From the NCBI GenBank assembly GCA_037046615.1, contig JBAOHD010000017.1, positions 124,001 to 188,000 of the forward strand: a DNA stretch of 64,000 bases, read 5' to 3'. The DNA is from Phosphoribacter sp037046615 (GTDB taxonomy: Bacteria > Actinomycetota > Actinomycetes > Actinomycetales > Dermatophilaceae). The notes under the pieces are model-generated. The model did no database searches. It was given only the letters and a program-made list of their open reading frames with translations, and was not told the DNA's origin. The position numbers and the translations under genes were made by a program. Shown one piece after another: positions 56,573 through 64,000 of this stretch (position 1 is the stretch's first letter; every line of letters starts with the position of its first letter).

Positions 56573-57796
56573 TCAGCTCAGCCGCTCGTAGATGATCGCC
56601 ATCCCCTGGCCGCCGCCGACACACATCGTCTCCAGGCCGAACTGGCCGTCACGCTCGCGCAAGCCGTGCAGGAGGGTCGTCGTGATCCGGGCGCCCGTCG
56701 AGCCGAACGGGTGGCCGAGGGCGATGGCCCCGCCGTGGATGTTGAGCTTGTCGAAGTCCATCCCGAGGTCGTCGGCCGAGGGCAGCACTTGAGCCGCGAA
56801 CGCCTCGTTGATCTCGTAGAGGTCGATGTCGGTGATCGTCATGCCGGCGCGAGCGAGAGCCTGGCGGGACGCCTCGACCGGGCCGAGGCCCATGATCTCG
56901 GGGGACAGGCCGGTCGTGCCCGTCGAGACGACCCGGGCCAGCGGCGTCAGGCCGAGGTCTTTGGCCTTGCGGTCGCTCATGACGACGAGGGCTGCCGCGC
57001 CGTCGTTGAGGGAGCAGCAGTTGCCGGCGGTGACGGTGCCGTCCTCGCGGAAGACCGGCTTGAGGCCGGCGAGGGCGTCGATGGTCACTCCTGGGCGCGG
57101 GCCGTCGTCAGCGCTCACGACGGTGCCGTCCGGGCAGGTCACGGGGGAGATGTCCGCGGCAAAGAAGCCGCTGGCGATGGCGGCCTCGGCGCGGTTCTGC
57201 GAGGTCACGGCCCACTCGTCCTGACGCGCGCGGGTGATCCCGCGGGAGGTGGCGACGTTTTCGGCGGTCTGACCGACCGAGAGGTAGACGTCAGGCAGCA
57301 GGCCCTCGAGGCGAGGGTCCGTCCACGTGACGTTGCCTTGGGCCATGGCCTCGCTGCGGGCCTTGGCGTCGGCGAAGACCGGATTGTGGTCGCTCTCGTA
57401 GATGCCACCGGCCCCGAGGAAGCTCGTGTATTGCGAGACCGACTCGACGCCACCACTGATGAAGACCTCACCCTCGCCGGCCTTGATCGCGTGGTAGGCC
57501 ATCCGCGTGGTCTGCACACTGGAGGCGCAGTAGCGGTTGATCGTCACCGCGGGCAGGTGATCGAATCCGAGGAGCACCGCAATGACCCGGGCGACATTCC
57601 CACCAGCCTTGCCCGTGTGGTCGGCCGCGCCCCAGTAGAGGTCTTCGATGAGCGCGGGATCCAGGCCGGGCACCTGGGCGAGCGCCGCCTGGATGACCTG
57701 GGCCGAAAGGTCGTCGGGGCGGATGTCTTTGATCGATCCCTTGAAGGCCCGTCCGATGGGGGTGCGAGCAGCAGCGACGATGACGGCCTCGGTCAC
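56573..57796 (-). CDS. Acetyl-CoA acetyltransferase / thiolase
   Basis: This 407-residue thiolase has the nucleophilic Cys in INRYCASSVQTTRMA (residue about 90). The conserved His is in GGAIALGHPFGSTGARI, and the second catalytic Cys is in LETMCVGGGQGMAIIYE. It either cleaves 3-ketoacyl-CoA in beta-oxidation or condenses acetyl-CoA; the sequence does not separate these roles. I chose the GTG at 57796, with AGGAG eight bases upstream. Two GTATGCCG-motif copies form a hairpin in the upstream region. Gene intact. Confidence 0.92.
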   Translation of the reverse strand: MTEAVIVAAARTPIGRAFKGSIKDIRPDDLSAQVIQAALAQVPGLDPALIEDLYWGAADHTGKAGGNVARVIAVLLGFDHLPAVTINRYCASSVQTTRMAYHAIKAGEGEVFISGGVESVSQYTSFLGAGGIYESDHNPVFADAKARSEAMAQGNVTWTDPRLEGLLPDVYLSVGQTAENVATSRGITRARQDEWAVTSQNRAEAAIASGFFAADISPVTCPDGTVVSADDGPRPGVTIDALAGLKPVFREDGTVTAGNCCSLNDGAAALVVMSDRKAKDLGLTPLARVVSTGTTGLSPEIMGLGPVEASRQALARAGMTITDIDLYEINEAFAAQVLPSADDLGMDFDKLNIHGGAIALGHPFGSTGARITTTLLHGLRERDGQFGLETMCVGGGQGMAIIYERLS

Positions 57797-57822
57797 GAGG
57801 AGCTCCTGGGGTCGGCGCGGGC

Positions 57823-57853
57823 GGTATGCCGACCGGTGGGCACCCGGCATACC
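57823..57853. repeat. Inverted pair of the iterated motif upstream of the thiolase
   Basis: GGTATGCCG (57823-57831) and CGGCATACC (57845-57853) form a 9-bp inverted repeat with a 13-base spacer in the intergenic region. A third copy is at 57890. The pair could act as a hairpin in the thiolase leader. Confidence 0.7.
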
Positions 57854-58002
57854 AGCTCGCGGGGTGAGCGCTTGCTTAGTTACTCCAAAGTATGCCGTGG
57901 CCCGGGCGCGCGCCTAGTGATCTGCCCCTCGCTGTCCGTGGTCGAGGGGCGCCGAGGCGTCTTCTACGATGGCCGTGCTGAATCAGGGGGGCCCGCAGGA
58001 GG

Positions 58003-58021
58003 CCCTTCGGCATCCGAAGGG
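58003..58021 (+). promoter_or_regulatory. Hairpin overlapping the lipoprotein ribosome-binding site
   Basis: CCCTTCGG (58003-58010), CAT, then CCGAAGGG (58014-58021) form a perfect 8-bp hairpin. Its right arm runs into the GAAGGGAAGAG ribosome-binding region before the ATG at 58033. Base pairing could limit translation initiation. Confidence 0.4.
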
Positions 58022-58032
58022 AAGAGACATTC

Positions 58033-58765
58033 ATGCGTCACCACGCACGTCGCGCACTCGCGCTCACGATGGCCCTGGGGCTGGCCCTCGGAACGGGAGC
58101 GCTGCACCACCACGATCACGGCCACGACGCCTGCCGCGCCCTCGACGCCGGCCATCGCGGCCCCGGCCACGGCCACCGAACTCGTCAGTAAGGTCAAGAC
58201 GGCTGTCGCGGCTGCCAAGAGCGCCACCGCCAAGGCCTCGGGCATGAACAACGGCAAGACCTTCTCCATGGACATGTCTGGCACGTTGGACGCCAAGAAC
58301 TCCACGCTGAAGATGACTCAGGACGGGGCGAGCGTCCAGACGATGGTCGTCGACGGTGCCGTCTACCTCAAGGCCGACAAGGCGTTCTGGGACTCCCAGG
58401 GCCAGTCTGCTGCTGCCGCTGTCATCGGTGACAAGTGGGCCAAGCTCCCCGCGGCGCAGTCCGATGACTTCCTGAAGACGAGCATCTCGTCCGTGTTGAA
58501 CCAGATGCTTTCCGCGATGACCGAAGACAAGCTTGCGGCGTCGGTGGAGAGCGCCGAGCTCGACGGCAAGAAGGTTTTCGTCGTCACGCACGCCAAGGGC
58601 AAGGATGAGGCGCAGATGTTCGTCGCCGCCGACGGCACGTGGCTGCCGGTCAAGGTCACGGGCAAGGCGTCGGAAACCGCCGTCGTCACGCTTACCGAGT
58701 GGAACTCGGTCGCCCCGGTCGTGGCTCCGCCTGCCGACCAGGTGCTCGACATGAGCAAGATGTGA
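58033..58765 (+). CDS. LppX/LprAFG-like lipoprotein (frameshifted)
   Basis: The N-terminus MRHHARRALALTMALGLALGTG is a signal peptide in one frame. The mature protein (CTTTITATTPAAPSTPAIAAP, then TELVSKVKTAVAAAKSATAKASG) continues in the next. An extra base around 58100-58103 (GCGCTGC) explains the break and leaves a lipobox Cys. The mature half resembles actinobacterial lipid-binding lipoproteins (VDGAVYLKADKAFWDSQG, GTWLPVKVTGKASETAVVTLTEWN). Repaired length is about 243 residues. Most likely a sequence error. Confidence 0.78.
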
Positions 58766-58787
58766 TCCGTTAGTCCGTCGACGAGGC

Positions 58788-58817
58788 GCGGCCCGGTGGA
58801 GTCATCCACCGGGCCGC
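58788..58817. terminator. Bidirectional hairpin terminator between convergent genes
   Basis: A perfect 13-bp stem (GCGGCCCGGTGGA with its complement) carries a 4-base loop GTCA. It is located 22 bases after the lipoprotein stop and 42 bases before the end of the convergent phosphofructokinase gene. Confidence 0.75.
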
Positions 58818-58859
58818 TCTCATCGATGGGCAGCCGACGCGCGTGCGGCGCGTCAGCAC

Positions 58860-60069
58860 TCAGGCTTGGCCGGTCTCCTTGAGGACGTCCTGGAACCACG
58901 CAACGGCAGGGTCGAATGCCTTGTGGCCGGCGATCCGCGGGAACTCGATAGCGCGCAGTTCGTCGCCGCGCTCCTCGTCATGGCCGATGACGCCGGGGAT
59001 CCCGGCCATCGCGGCTTCGACGGCCTTGTCGACCATGGCTGCGATGAGCTCGAGGTCCTGGGCGTTGGCGGGGGCCGACCGGCTGAAGTAGCCGGACTTC
59101 TGCACCATCGTCTTCTCGGCGCCGAGCTTCTCGGCGAACTGCTTGGCGAAGTACTGGCCGGGGTTGATCATGTCGAGCTTGACGTGGCCGAACGGGTCGC
59201 GCGGCACGTCCTGCCCGGCGGCTTCCATGGCCGCGACGATGTCGGCGACGCCGGCGCCCTCGGACAGGAAGAGGTTGACGCAGCCCACCTCGTCCATGAC
59301 CGTGCGCAGGCGAGCGGCCTCGGCGTCGAGGTCGATGTGGATCTCCGGGATGTAGACCCCGTGGATCGCCCAGCGCTCGGCCGACAGGCCGATGCTCGGC
59401 ACCCACTCCTGCTCGGCGTGCCACGCCTGGTATTCGCGAGGCGGCCTTGGCGGTCAGCCAGCCGCAGCCGCGACCCATGACCTCGTGGATGATGAGCATC
59501 CTCGGGTTGGAGCCGTGCTCGGCGAGGATGTTCTGCGCGAAGAGGCTCGCCTGCTCGGCCGCGGTGTAGGCCCCGAGCGACTGGCGGATCGGCACGACGT
59601 CGTTGTCGATCGTCTTGGGCAGCCCGACGACGGTGAGCTCGTAGCCTTCCGAGTGCAGGAACGCGGCAAGGTCGGCCGCGGTGGTGTTGGTGTCGTCGCC
59701 ACCGATGGTGTGCAGGACGTCGACCCCGTCGGCCTTGAGCCGCTCGGCAGCGACGTGCAGGGGGTTGTCGCCCTCCTTGACCAGGCCGCGCTTGACGAGG
59801 TCTTTGGCATTGGTCAGCTTGACGCGGGAGTTGCCGATCGGGCTGCCGCCGTATTTGTGCAGCAGCGAGGCCTTGGCCCGGGCCTCGTCGTCGATGACGA
59901 TGTAGTTGCCGGCCAGCACGCCGTGGTAGCCGTGCTTGTAGCCGATGATCTCGACGTCGGGCAGAAGCTCGGTGTAGCGCTGGATGAGCCCGCCGACGGC
60001 CGACGACAGGCACGGGGCATACCCGCCGGCAGTGAGCAGAGCGACGCGGCGGATCGGGGGACGAGACAT
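58860..60069 (-). CDS. pfp: Pyrophosphate-dependent phosphofructokinase (frameshifted)
   Basis: This phosphofructokinase interconverts fructose-6-phosphate and fructose-1,6-bisphosphate. The motif IGGDDTNTTAADLA (GGDD rather than GGDG) and VGLPKTIDNDV indicate PPi rather than ATP as phosphoryl donor. HEVMGRGCGWL is the substrate loop. The frame breaks at 59439 (extra base between LTAKAA and REYQAWHAEQEW); removing it gives 402 residues, normal for this group. Start ATG 60069 has AAGGACC upstream. It lies downstream of the dikinase gene on the same strand. Confidence 0.88.
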
Positions 60070-60119
60070 CCGGATAGGTCCTTCCTCAGGGCGGGTTTCG
60101 GATTCCCGACCAGCCTATT

Positions 60120-60157
60120 GGGTATGCCGCGCACGCGCCGTGGCGCACGGCATACCC
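60120..60157. repeat. Inverted pair of the iterated motif after the dikinase gene
   Basis: GGGTATGCCG (60120-60129) and CGGCATACCC (60148-60157) form a 10-bp stem around an 18-base GC-rich loop, in the 109-base gap between the dikinase stop and the phosphofructokinase start. It could serve as a terminator, as paired uptake sequences do in Neisseria and Haemophilus. Confidence 0.75.
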
Positions 60158-60178
60158 CGGGCGTCGTTCACGAGACGT

Positions 60179-62881
60179 TCAGCTGACCGGGCTGGCAACC
60201 GGTGCCGCGATGGTGACGCGGCCGGTGGCCCCGTCCACGGTGAGCAGGTCGCCGTCGCCGACCCGGTCGAGGACGCCGGCAACGCCCAGGACCGCGGGCA
60301 GTCCATACTCGCGAGCGACGACCCCGGAGTGCGATAGGAGCCCGCCGTATTCGGTGACCAGCCCCCCGGCGACTCCGAACAGCGGCGTCCACGCCGGCGT
60401 GGTGGCAGGTGCGACGAGGATGTCGCCGCGGCATACGGAGCCGAAGTCCTCTGGGGCACGCACGATCCGCGCTGGTCCCGTCGCGGTGCCGGCCGAGGCG
60501 GGTATGCCGTGAAGCGTCCCGTCGACGTCAGACCCGTCAGTGCCGTTCGTGCCGTTTGTGCCGTTCGTACCGTCGGTGGTCGAAGGAGCCGCGCGACCCG
60601 TGAGGTGCATGGGAGCCGCAGTGGCGGCGTCGCGGGCGAGCTGGTCGCGACGGTCGGCGACGAGGGTGCGGGTGCGCCCTGCATCGCGGGCGGTGACAAC
60701 GACGGGGCCGTCCTCGGCCAGGGCGCGCAGGAGGTCGTCCTGCTCGGCATGGGTGAGGAAATAGGCGTCGTCGGGGCAGTCCACCAGCCCGTGGGCGGTG
60801 AGCCGGGCCCCGATCGTCGCCACCATGGCCCGCAAGCCGGGGTTGCCCATGACGAGGTAGAACTGCTGGTTTTCCCGGAGGCGGAAGTAGGTCTGGGCGA
60901 GCCGCAGCACCCGGTCGAAGACGAGTCGCTTGGGCCAGGCGAGGCGGCTGCGCAGGTCGGCCGTCAGATCGGTGCGCGCTTTTGCGGCCGCCGCCTGTCC
61001 GACCTGAGGGTCGGGCGCGCCGTCGAGCATGAGCCGCAGGAGAGCGAGCACCTGGGAGGGATCTTCTCGCCAGGTCGGGTGGCGGAACTCGTAACGCGGC
61101 GATCGGTGACCGTAGCGGTCGAGGAAGCGCCCCAGATCGCGAGTGAACTCGGGCCCGCCCGCGACCGCGCCGAGGGTCTGCGGGTCGGTGGCGTCCTGCT
61201 CGACGAGCCGGCGCAGGCCCGGGTGGCTGCGGACATGCTCGGCGAGGCGCCACAGGTCGTGGTTGGTCTCGACGGTGCGATTGTCTTCGAGCCCGGCAAG
61301 GAGAGTGAGCACCGCCGCGCCGTCGGTGTCGCCGAGCCACCGCGTCGTCAGACCGCGCAGCATTTGGAGGGTGAGATCGCCGGCGACGATCGCGCGCGCA
61401 TGGTTGTCGAGCATCGGCTCGAGGAGTGACTTGCGGGCCTGCTTGAGCTCAAGCAGTTGGGCGGGGGTGAGGGCTGCCCAATCGGTGCGTTCGCTGTCGT
61501 TGGTGGCTGCGATGTATGCCGGCAGACGCGCCTCCCAGTCCCGGTGGGTCCCCAGGACGAGGCGGATCAGGGCGAGCAGACCGCTCGCGAGAGCGCGCGG
61601 GTTGGCTGCGGGTTTGCCGGCCGGCGTGGCGGCTGGTTTGGCGTCAGAGGTGGGCGCGTCGTCAGCCTCGGCCTGCCGCGCGACGGGTGGCCGCAGCGGC
61701 AGGGTGCTCATGCCCCGCTGAAAGGCCGTGACGTTGATATAGGCGCGGCCGTGGATGAGGGTGACGAGTGGGACGTCGGTGGGGAGCGTGCCGCCGAGGG
61801 ATCGGACGCTCGTGGCCAGAGAGCGGAAGAAGGACTCGTCGACGGCCGACCAGGTCAACGGGGTGAGCGGCTCGGGGTAGCGCTCGATGAGCATTTCCCG
61901 GCTCCACTCCATGCCCAGCAGGTCCGGCGGGAGCGCGGTGATGGGGCGAGCCTGGAGGATCCAGAAGGTCTGGCCCTCCCGAGCCCACTCGATATCCATC
62001 GGCCGACCGGAGTGCTCCTGGATCGCAAGCCCGAGGTGCAGCAGGGCGGCGAGGTCATGGTCGGTCAACACCGGTGTCCGCCGACGATCCTCGGGGACGG
62101 GCGCGAGGGTCGATCCGGTGGTGGTGCGGTGGGTCATCACGTGTTTGTCGGCAATCTCGGTGCGCAGGGCAGCTCCCGTGCGGGCATCGAGGACGACAAG
62201 GTCGGGGGTGACCTCCCCACCGACGAGGGCCTCACCCAGGCCCCAGGTGGCGTTGACGACGATGTGGTCGCGGGCGCCGTTGACGGGATCGGCGGTGAAC
62301 ATGACGCCCGCGGCGTCGGCGTCGACGAGCACCTGGACGACGACGGCGATCGCGAGGTCATCCAGGCTGAGCGTCGAGTCGGCGCGGTGGCGGTAGGCGA
62401 CGGCGTGCTCGTTCCACAGCGACGCCCAGCACCGTCTGACGGCGTCGATCACCGCCTCCGCCCCGACGATGCCGAGGTAGGTGTCCTGTTGACCGGCAAA
62501 GGACGCCGAGGCGAGGTCTTCTGCCGTTGCGGACGACCGCACGGCAACGGCGACCGGCTGCCCGTCTCGGGAGAGGGCGGCATACTCCAGCCTGATCGCC
62601 GACTCAAGTGCTGGCGGGAGGGCGGCCCGAGCGAAAGCCGTCGCGATGGTGTCGGTGGGGTTGTCGTCGGCCACCGCGGCGCGGATCGTCGCGTCGAGGT
62701 CCTGGTCGCGCACGATCTGGCGGTATGCCGTCGTCGGCACGACGAAACCGGGCGGCACCGGCATACCTGCGGTGATGAGGTGGGCGAGGCCAGCGGCTTT
62801 TCCGCCGACGAGGGCGAGGGTCGTGGGCTCGGACGGGTCGATGGCGTGCAGGGGGATGGCGTGCAGGGGGATGGCGTTCAT
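60179..62881 (-). CDS. PEP-utilising dikinase, rifampin phosphotransferase-like
   Basis: This protein of about 900 residues has three parts. The N-terminal ATP-grasp domain (residues 1 to about 325) shows LVGGKAAGLAHLITAGMPVPPGF and VRSSATAEDLASASFAGQQDTYLG. A long middle domain is poorly conserved. The C-terminal swivelling His domain ends in TEYGGLLSHSGVVAREYGLPAVLG. Length and the SHSGVVARE box fit the Rph antibiotic-inactivating group better than PEP synthase, which has TCHAAIIARE, but the substrate is unproven. The ATG overlaps the stop of the MFS gene (ATGA). A 15-bp tandem duplication at the start encodes IPLHAIPLHAI. Confidence 0.82.
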   Translation of the reverse strand: MNAIPLHAIPLHAIDPSEPTTLALVGGKAAGLAHLITAGMPVPPGFVVPTTAYRQIVRDQDLDATIRAAVADDNPTDTIATAFARAALPPALESAIRLEYAALSRDGQPVAVAVRSSATAEDLASASFAGQQDTYLGIVGAEAVIDAVRRCWASLWNEHAVAYRHRADSTLSLDDLAIAVVVQVLVDADAAGVMFTADPVNGARDHIVVNATWGLGEALVGGEVTPDLVVLDARTGAALRTEIADKHVMTHRTTTGSTLAPVPEDRRRTPVLTDHDLAALLHLGLAIQEHSGRPMDIEWAREGQTFWILQARPITALPPDLLGMEWSREMLIERYPEPLTPLTWSAVDESFFRSLATSVRSLGGTLPTDVPLVTLIHGRAYINVTAFQRGMSTLPLRPPVARQAEADDAPTSDAKPAATPAGKPAANPRALASGLLALIRLVLGTHRDWEARLPAYIAATNDSERTDWAALTPAQLLELKQARKSLLEPMLDNHARAIVAGDLTLQMLRGLTTRWLGDTDGAAVLTLLAGLEDNRTVETNHDLWRLAEHVRSHPGLRRLVEQDATDPQTLGAVAGGPEFTRDLGRFLDRYGHRSPRYEFRHPTWREDPSQVLALLRLMLDGAPDPQVGQAAAAKARTDLTADLRSRLAWPKRLVFDRVLRLAQTYFRLRENQQFYLVMGNPGLRAMVATIGARLTAHGLVDCPDDAYFLTHAEQDDLLRALAEDGPVVVTARDAGRTRTLVADRRDQLARDAATAAPMHLTGRAAPSTTDGTNGTNGTNGTDGSDVDGTLHGIPASAGTATGPARIVRAPEDFGSVCRGDILVAPATTPAWTPLFGVAGGLVTEYGGLLSHSGVVAREYGLPAVLGVAGVLDRVGDGDLLTVDGATGRVTIAAPVASPVS

Positions 62882-64000
62882 GCGAGGTGGCTTTCCGTGC
62901 GCGGGGCGAGGAGGGCGAAAGCTGTTGCAGCCGTGAGGATTCCGGTGCCGCACAGGACCCAGGACGCCCCGAGAGGAGCGGTGAGGGCGGCGGTGAGCGC
63001 GATGGCGAGGACCTGGGCGATGCCCGTGACCGACTGGCCGAGGCTGAGCACGCGACCGCGCAAGTGGGCCGGTGCGGACTGGAGAGTTGTCTGGGAGCTG
63101 ATCTGCACCGCGAGGACTCCGGCGCCGATGACTGCCGAGCACGCCAGCGCCGGGATGAGGGCCTGCAGCCAGGGCAGGATCCCGAGGCCAACGCCTGCCA
63201 GGAGGAGCCCGACGAGGCCGAGGCGGGTGTGGTGGGTCGTGTGGTCGGTCGGGCGCTCGGCAGGGCGGCTGCCGGTGCGGCGGCGACCGAGCGCGAGGGC
63301 AGCTACGAGCATCCCGGCGCCCATCGAGGACATCATGAGGCCGTATCCGGAGACGCTGAGGCCCAGCGTGTCCTGAGCCACGACGACGCCGAGCACGCTC
63401 ATGACGGCGATGACGAGATAGGCGCCGGTCGAAGCCGTCAAGGCGATCCTGGTGGGCTGATCGTGGGCGGCGAAGCGCATTCCCTCCCGGGTGTCGCCGA
63501 CGATCGAGCGTCGTCGTGGCGTGTCGGGGGGCGGGGGAGTCCGGGCGGGCAGGCGGAGCGCCGCGACGGCGATGGCGGGCACGAGGAAGGTCGCGCTGTC
63601 GACGTAGAAGGCCGCGTCGAGCCCCCACGTGTCCGCGACCCACCCGCCGAGGGCAGGTCCGATGGCGATCGCCCCGACAAAGGCCATCCCGAAGAGCGCA
63701 TTGGCGCCCATCAGAGCCGGCCCGGGCACGAGGTCGGGGATCGTCGCCGCGCGGGCTGGGACAAAGAACTGGTTGACGACGGACATGAGCAGGTATGCCG
63801 TGACGACGACCGCCAGATGCTGCGCCCCAGGGATCGCCAGGACGATGAGCCCCTGAAGCGAGTTGGCGCCGACCATGAGCCATTTGCGGCTCGTGCGGTC
63901 GACGACGGCTCCCGGCGACACCGCCGAGCAGGATCGCGGGGACGGCCTTGACGAGCATGAGGAGGGCGACGGCTGTTGCTGACCGCGTGAGGTCATAGAC
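62878..64000 (-). CDS. MFS transporter (partial, frameshifted)
   Basis: This is a major-facilitator exporter whose 5' end lies beyond the right edge of the window. About eleven helices are visible, with GGVAG-AVVDRTSRKWLMVGAN (the loop 2-3 motif A) and a second Asp/Arg motif. The first visible segment (LTRSATAVALLMLVKAVPAILLGGVAG) is in a different frame from the rest, broken at about 63910 by one extra base. The family resembles EntS/MFS_3 exporters. It overlaps the dikinase start by four bases, so the two genes are coupled. Confidence 0.8.
   Translation of the reverse strand, partial: SMTSRGQQQPSPSSCSSRPSPRSCSAVSPGAVVDRTSRKWLMVGANSLQGLIVLAIPGAQHLAVVVTAYLLMSVVNQFFVPARAATIPDLVPGPALMGANALFGMAFVGAIAIGPALGGWVADTWGLDAAFYVDSATFLVPAIAVAALRLPARTPPPPDTPRRRSIVGDTREGMRFAAHDQPTRIALTASTGAYLVIAVMSVLGVVVAQDTLGLSVSGYGLMMSSMGAGMLVAALALGRRRTGSRPAERPTDHTTHHTRLGLVGLLLAGVGLGILPWLQALIPALACSAVIGAGVLAVQISSQTTLQSAPAHLRGRVLSLGQSVTGIAQVLAIALTAALTAPLGASWVLCGTGILTAATAFALLAPRTESHLA

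Noticed and set aside
56666..58032. Long plus-strand open frame running into the lipoprotein
   Set aside because: It is antisense to the thiolase and joins the lipoprotein frame only by chance; the signal peptide at 58033 marks the true start.
62881..63958. 1259-codon open frame fusing the dikinase with upstream sequence
   Set aside because: The part beyond 62881 reads the MFS transporter in the wrong frame; the ATG at 62881 overlapping the MFS stop is the natural start.

Overview
The window is about 70% GC and densely packed with actinobacterial housekeeping genes. Complex I, a menaquinone-type polyprenyl synthase, an actinobacterial 2-oxoacid:ferredoxin oxidoreductase, FtsB/DUF501/Ppx behind enolase, and an LppX-like lipoprotein all point to a high-GC Gram-positive actinomycete. 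The family Intrasporangiaceae or a close relative is my inference, not something the sequence proves. No phage, insertion sequence or CRISPR array is visible.

Layout. 1-11.4 kb: nuoF(partial)-G-H-I-J-K-L-M-N, followed by a polyprenyl diphosphate synthase. 12.4-17.6 kb (minus): RarD-like transporter, korB-korA, CaiB/BaiF-type enzyme. 17.8-19.4 kb: YCII/DGPF protein plus an ECF42-type sigma factor. 19.4-25.5 kb (minus): the fructose PTS (fruR-fruK-fruA-ptsH-ptsI). 25.7-27.9 kb: a three-gene NuoB/NuoC/NuoI-like cluster and htpX. 27.9-29.2 kb: a lower-GC island with a two-gene module. 29.3-35.5 kb: pepN-rsmA-ispE-ABC-F. 35.6-39.3 kb: MarR regulator, a giant sigma-factor fusion with a predicted extracellular part, and a TetR regulator preceded by an 11-bp repeat array. 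39.5-44.3 kb: tRNA-Gln, glmU (short), prs, EamA transporter, rplY, pth. 44.4-55.0 kb: mfd, lipoprotein, mazG, eno, ftsB, DUF501, ppx, udg, ACT protein, def. 55.1-64 kb: a class-I tRNA with anticodon UAA, Bax1-I membrane protein, thiolase, lipoprotein, PPi-type phosphofructokinase, a rifampin-phosphotransferase-like dikinase and an MFS exporter.

Two window-wide patterns stand out. First, the octamer GTATGCCG/CGGCATAC occurs about 86 times by hand count, roughly one per 750 bp. It lies on both strands and in every reading frame, and often forces rare codons; it is missing from the low-GC island. This resembles a DNA-uptake-sequence or HIP1-type highly iterated motif and is the most interesting signal here. 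Second, about ten single-base indels break housekeeping genes (mfd, eno, ppx, a PPi-PFK and others), all between 42 and 64 kb. Most likely these are sequence errors, so those genes are annotated as single frameshifted CDSs.
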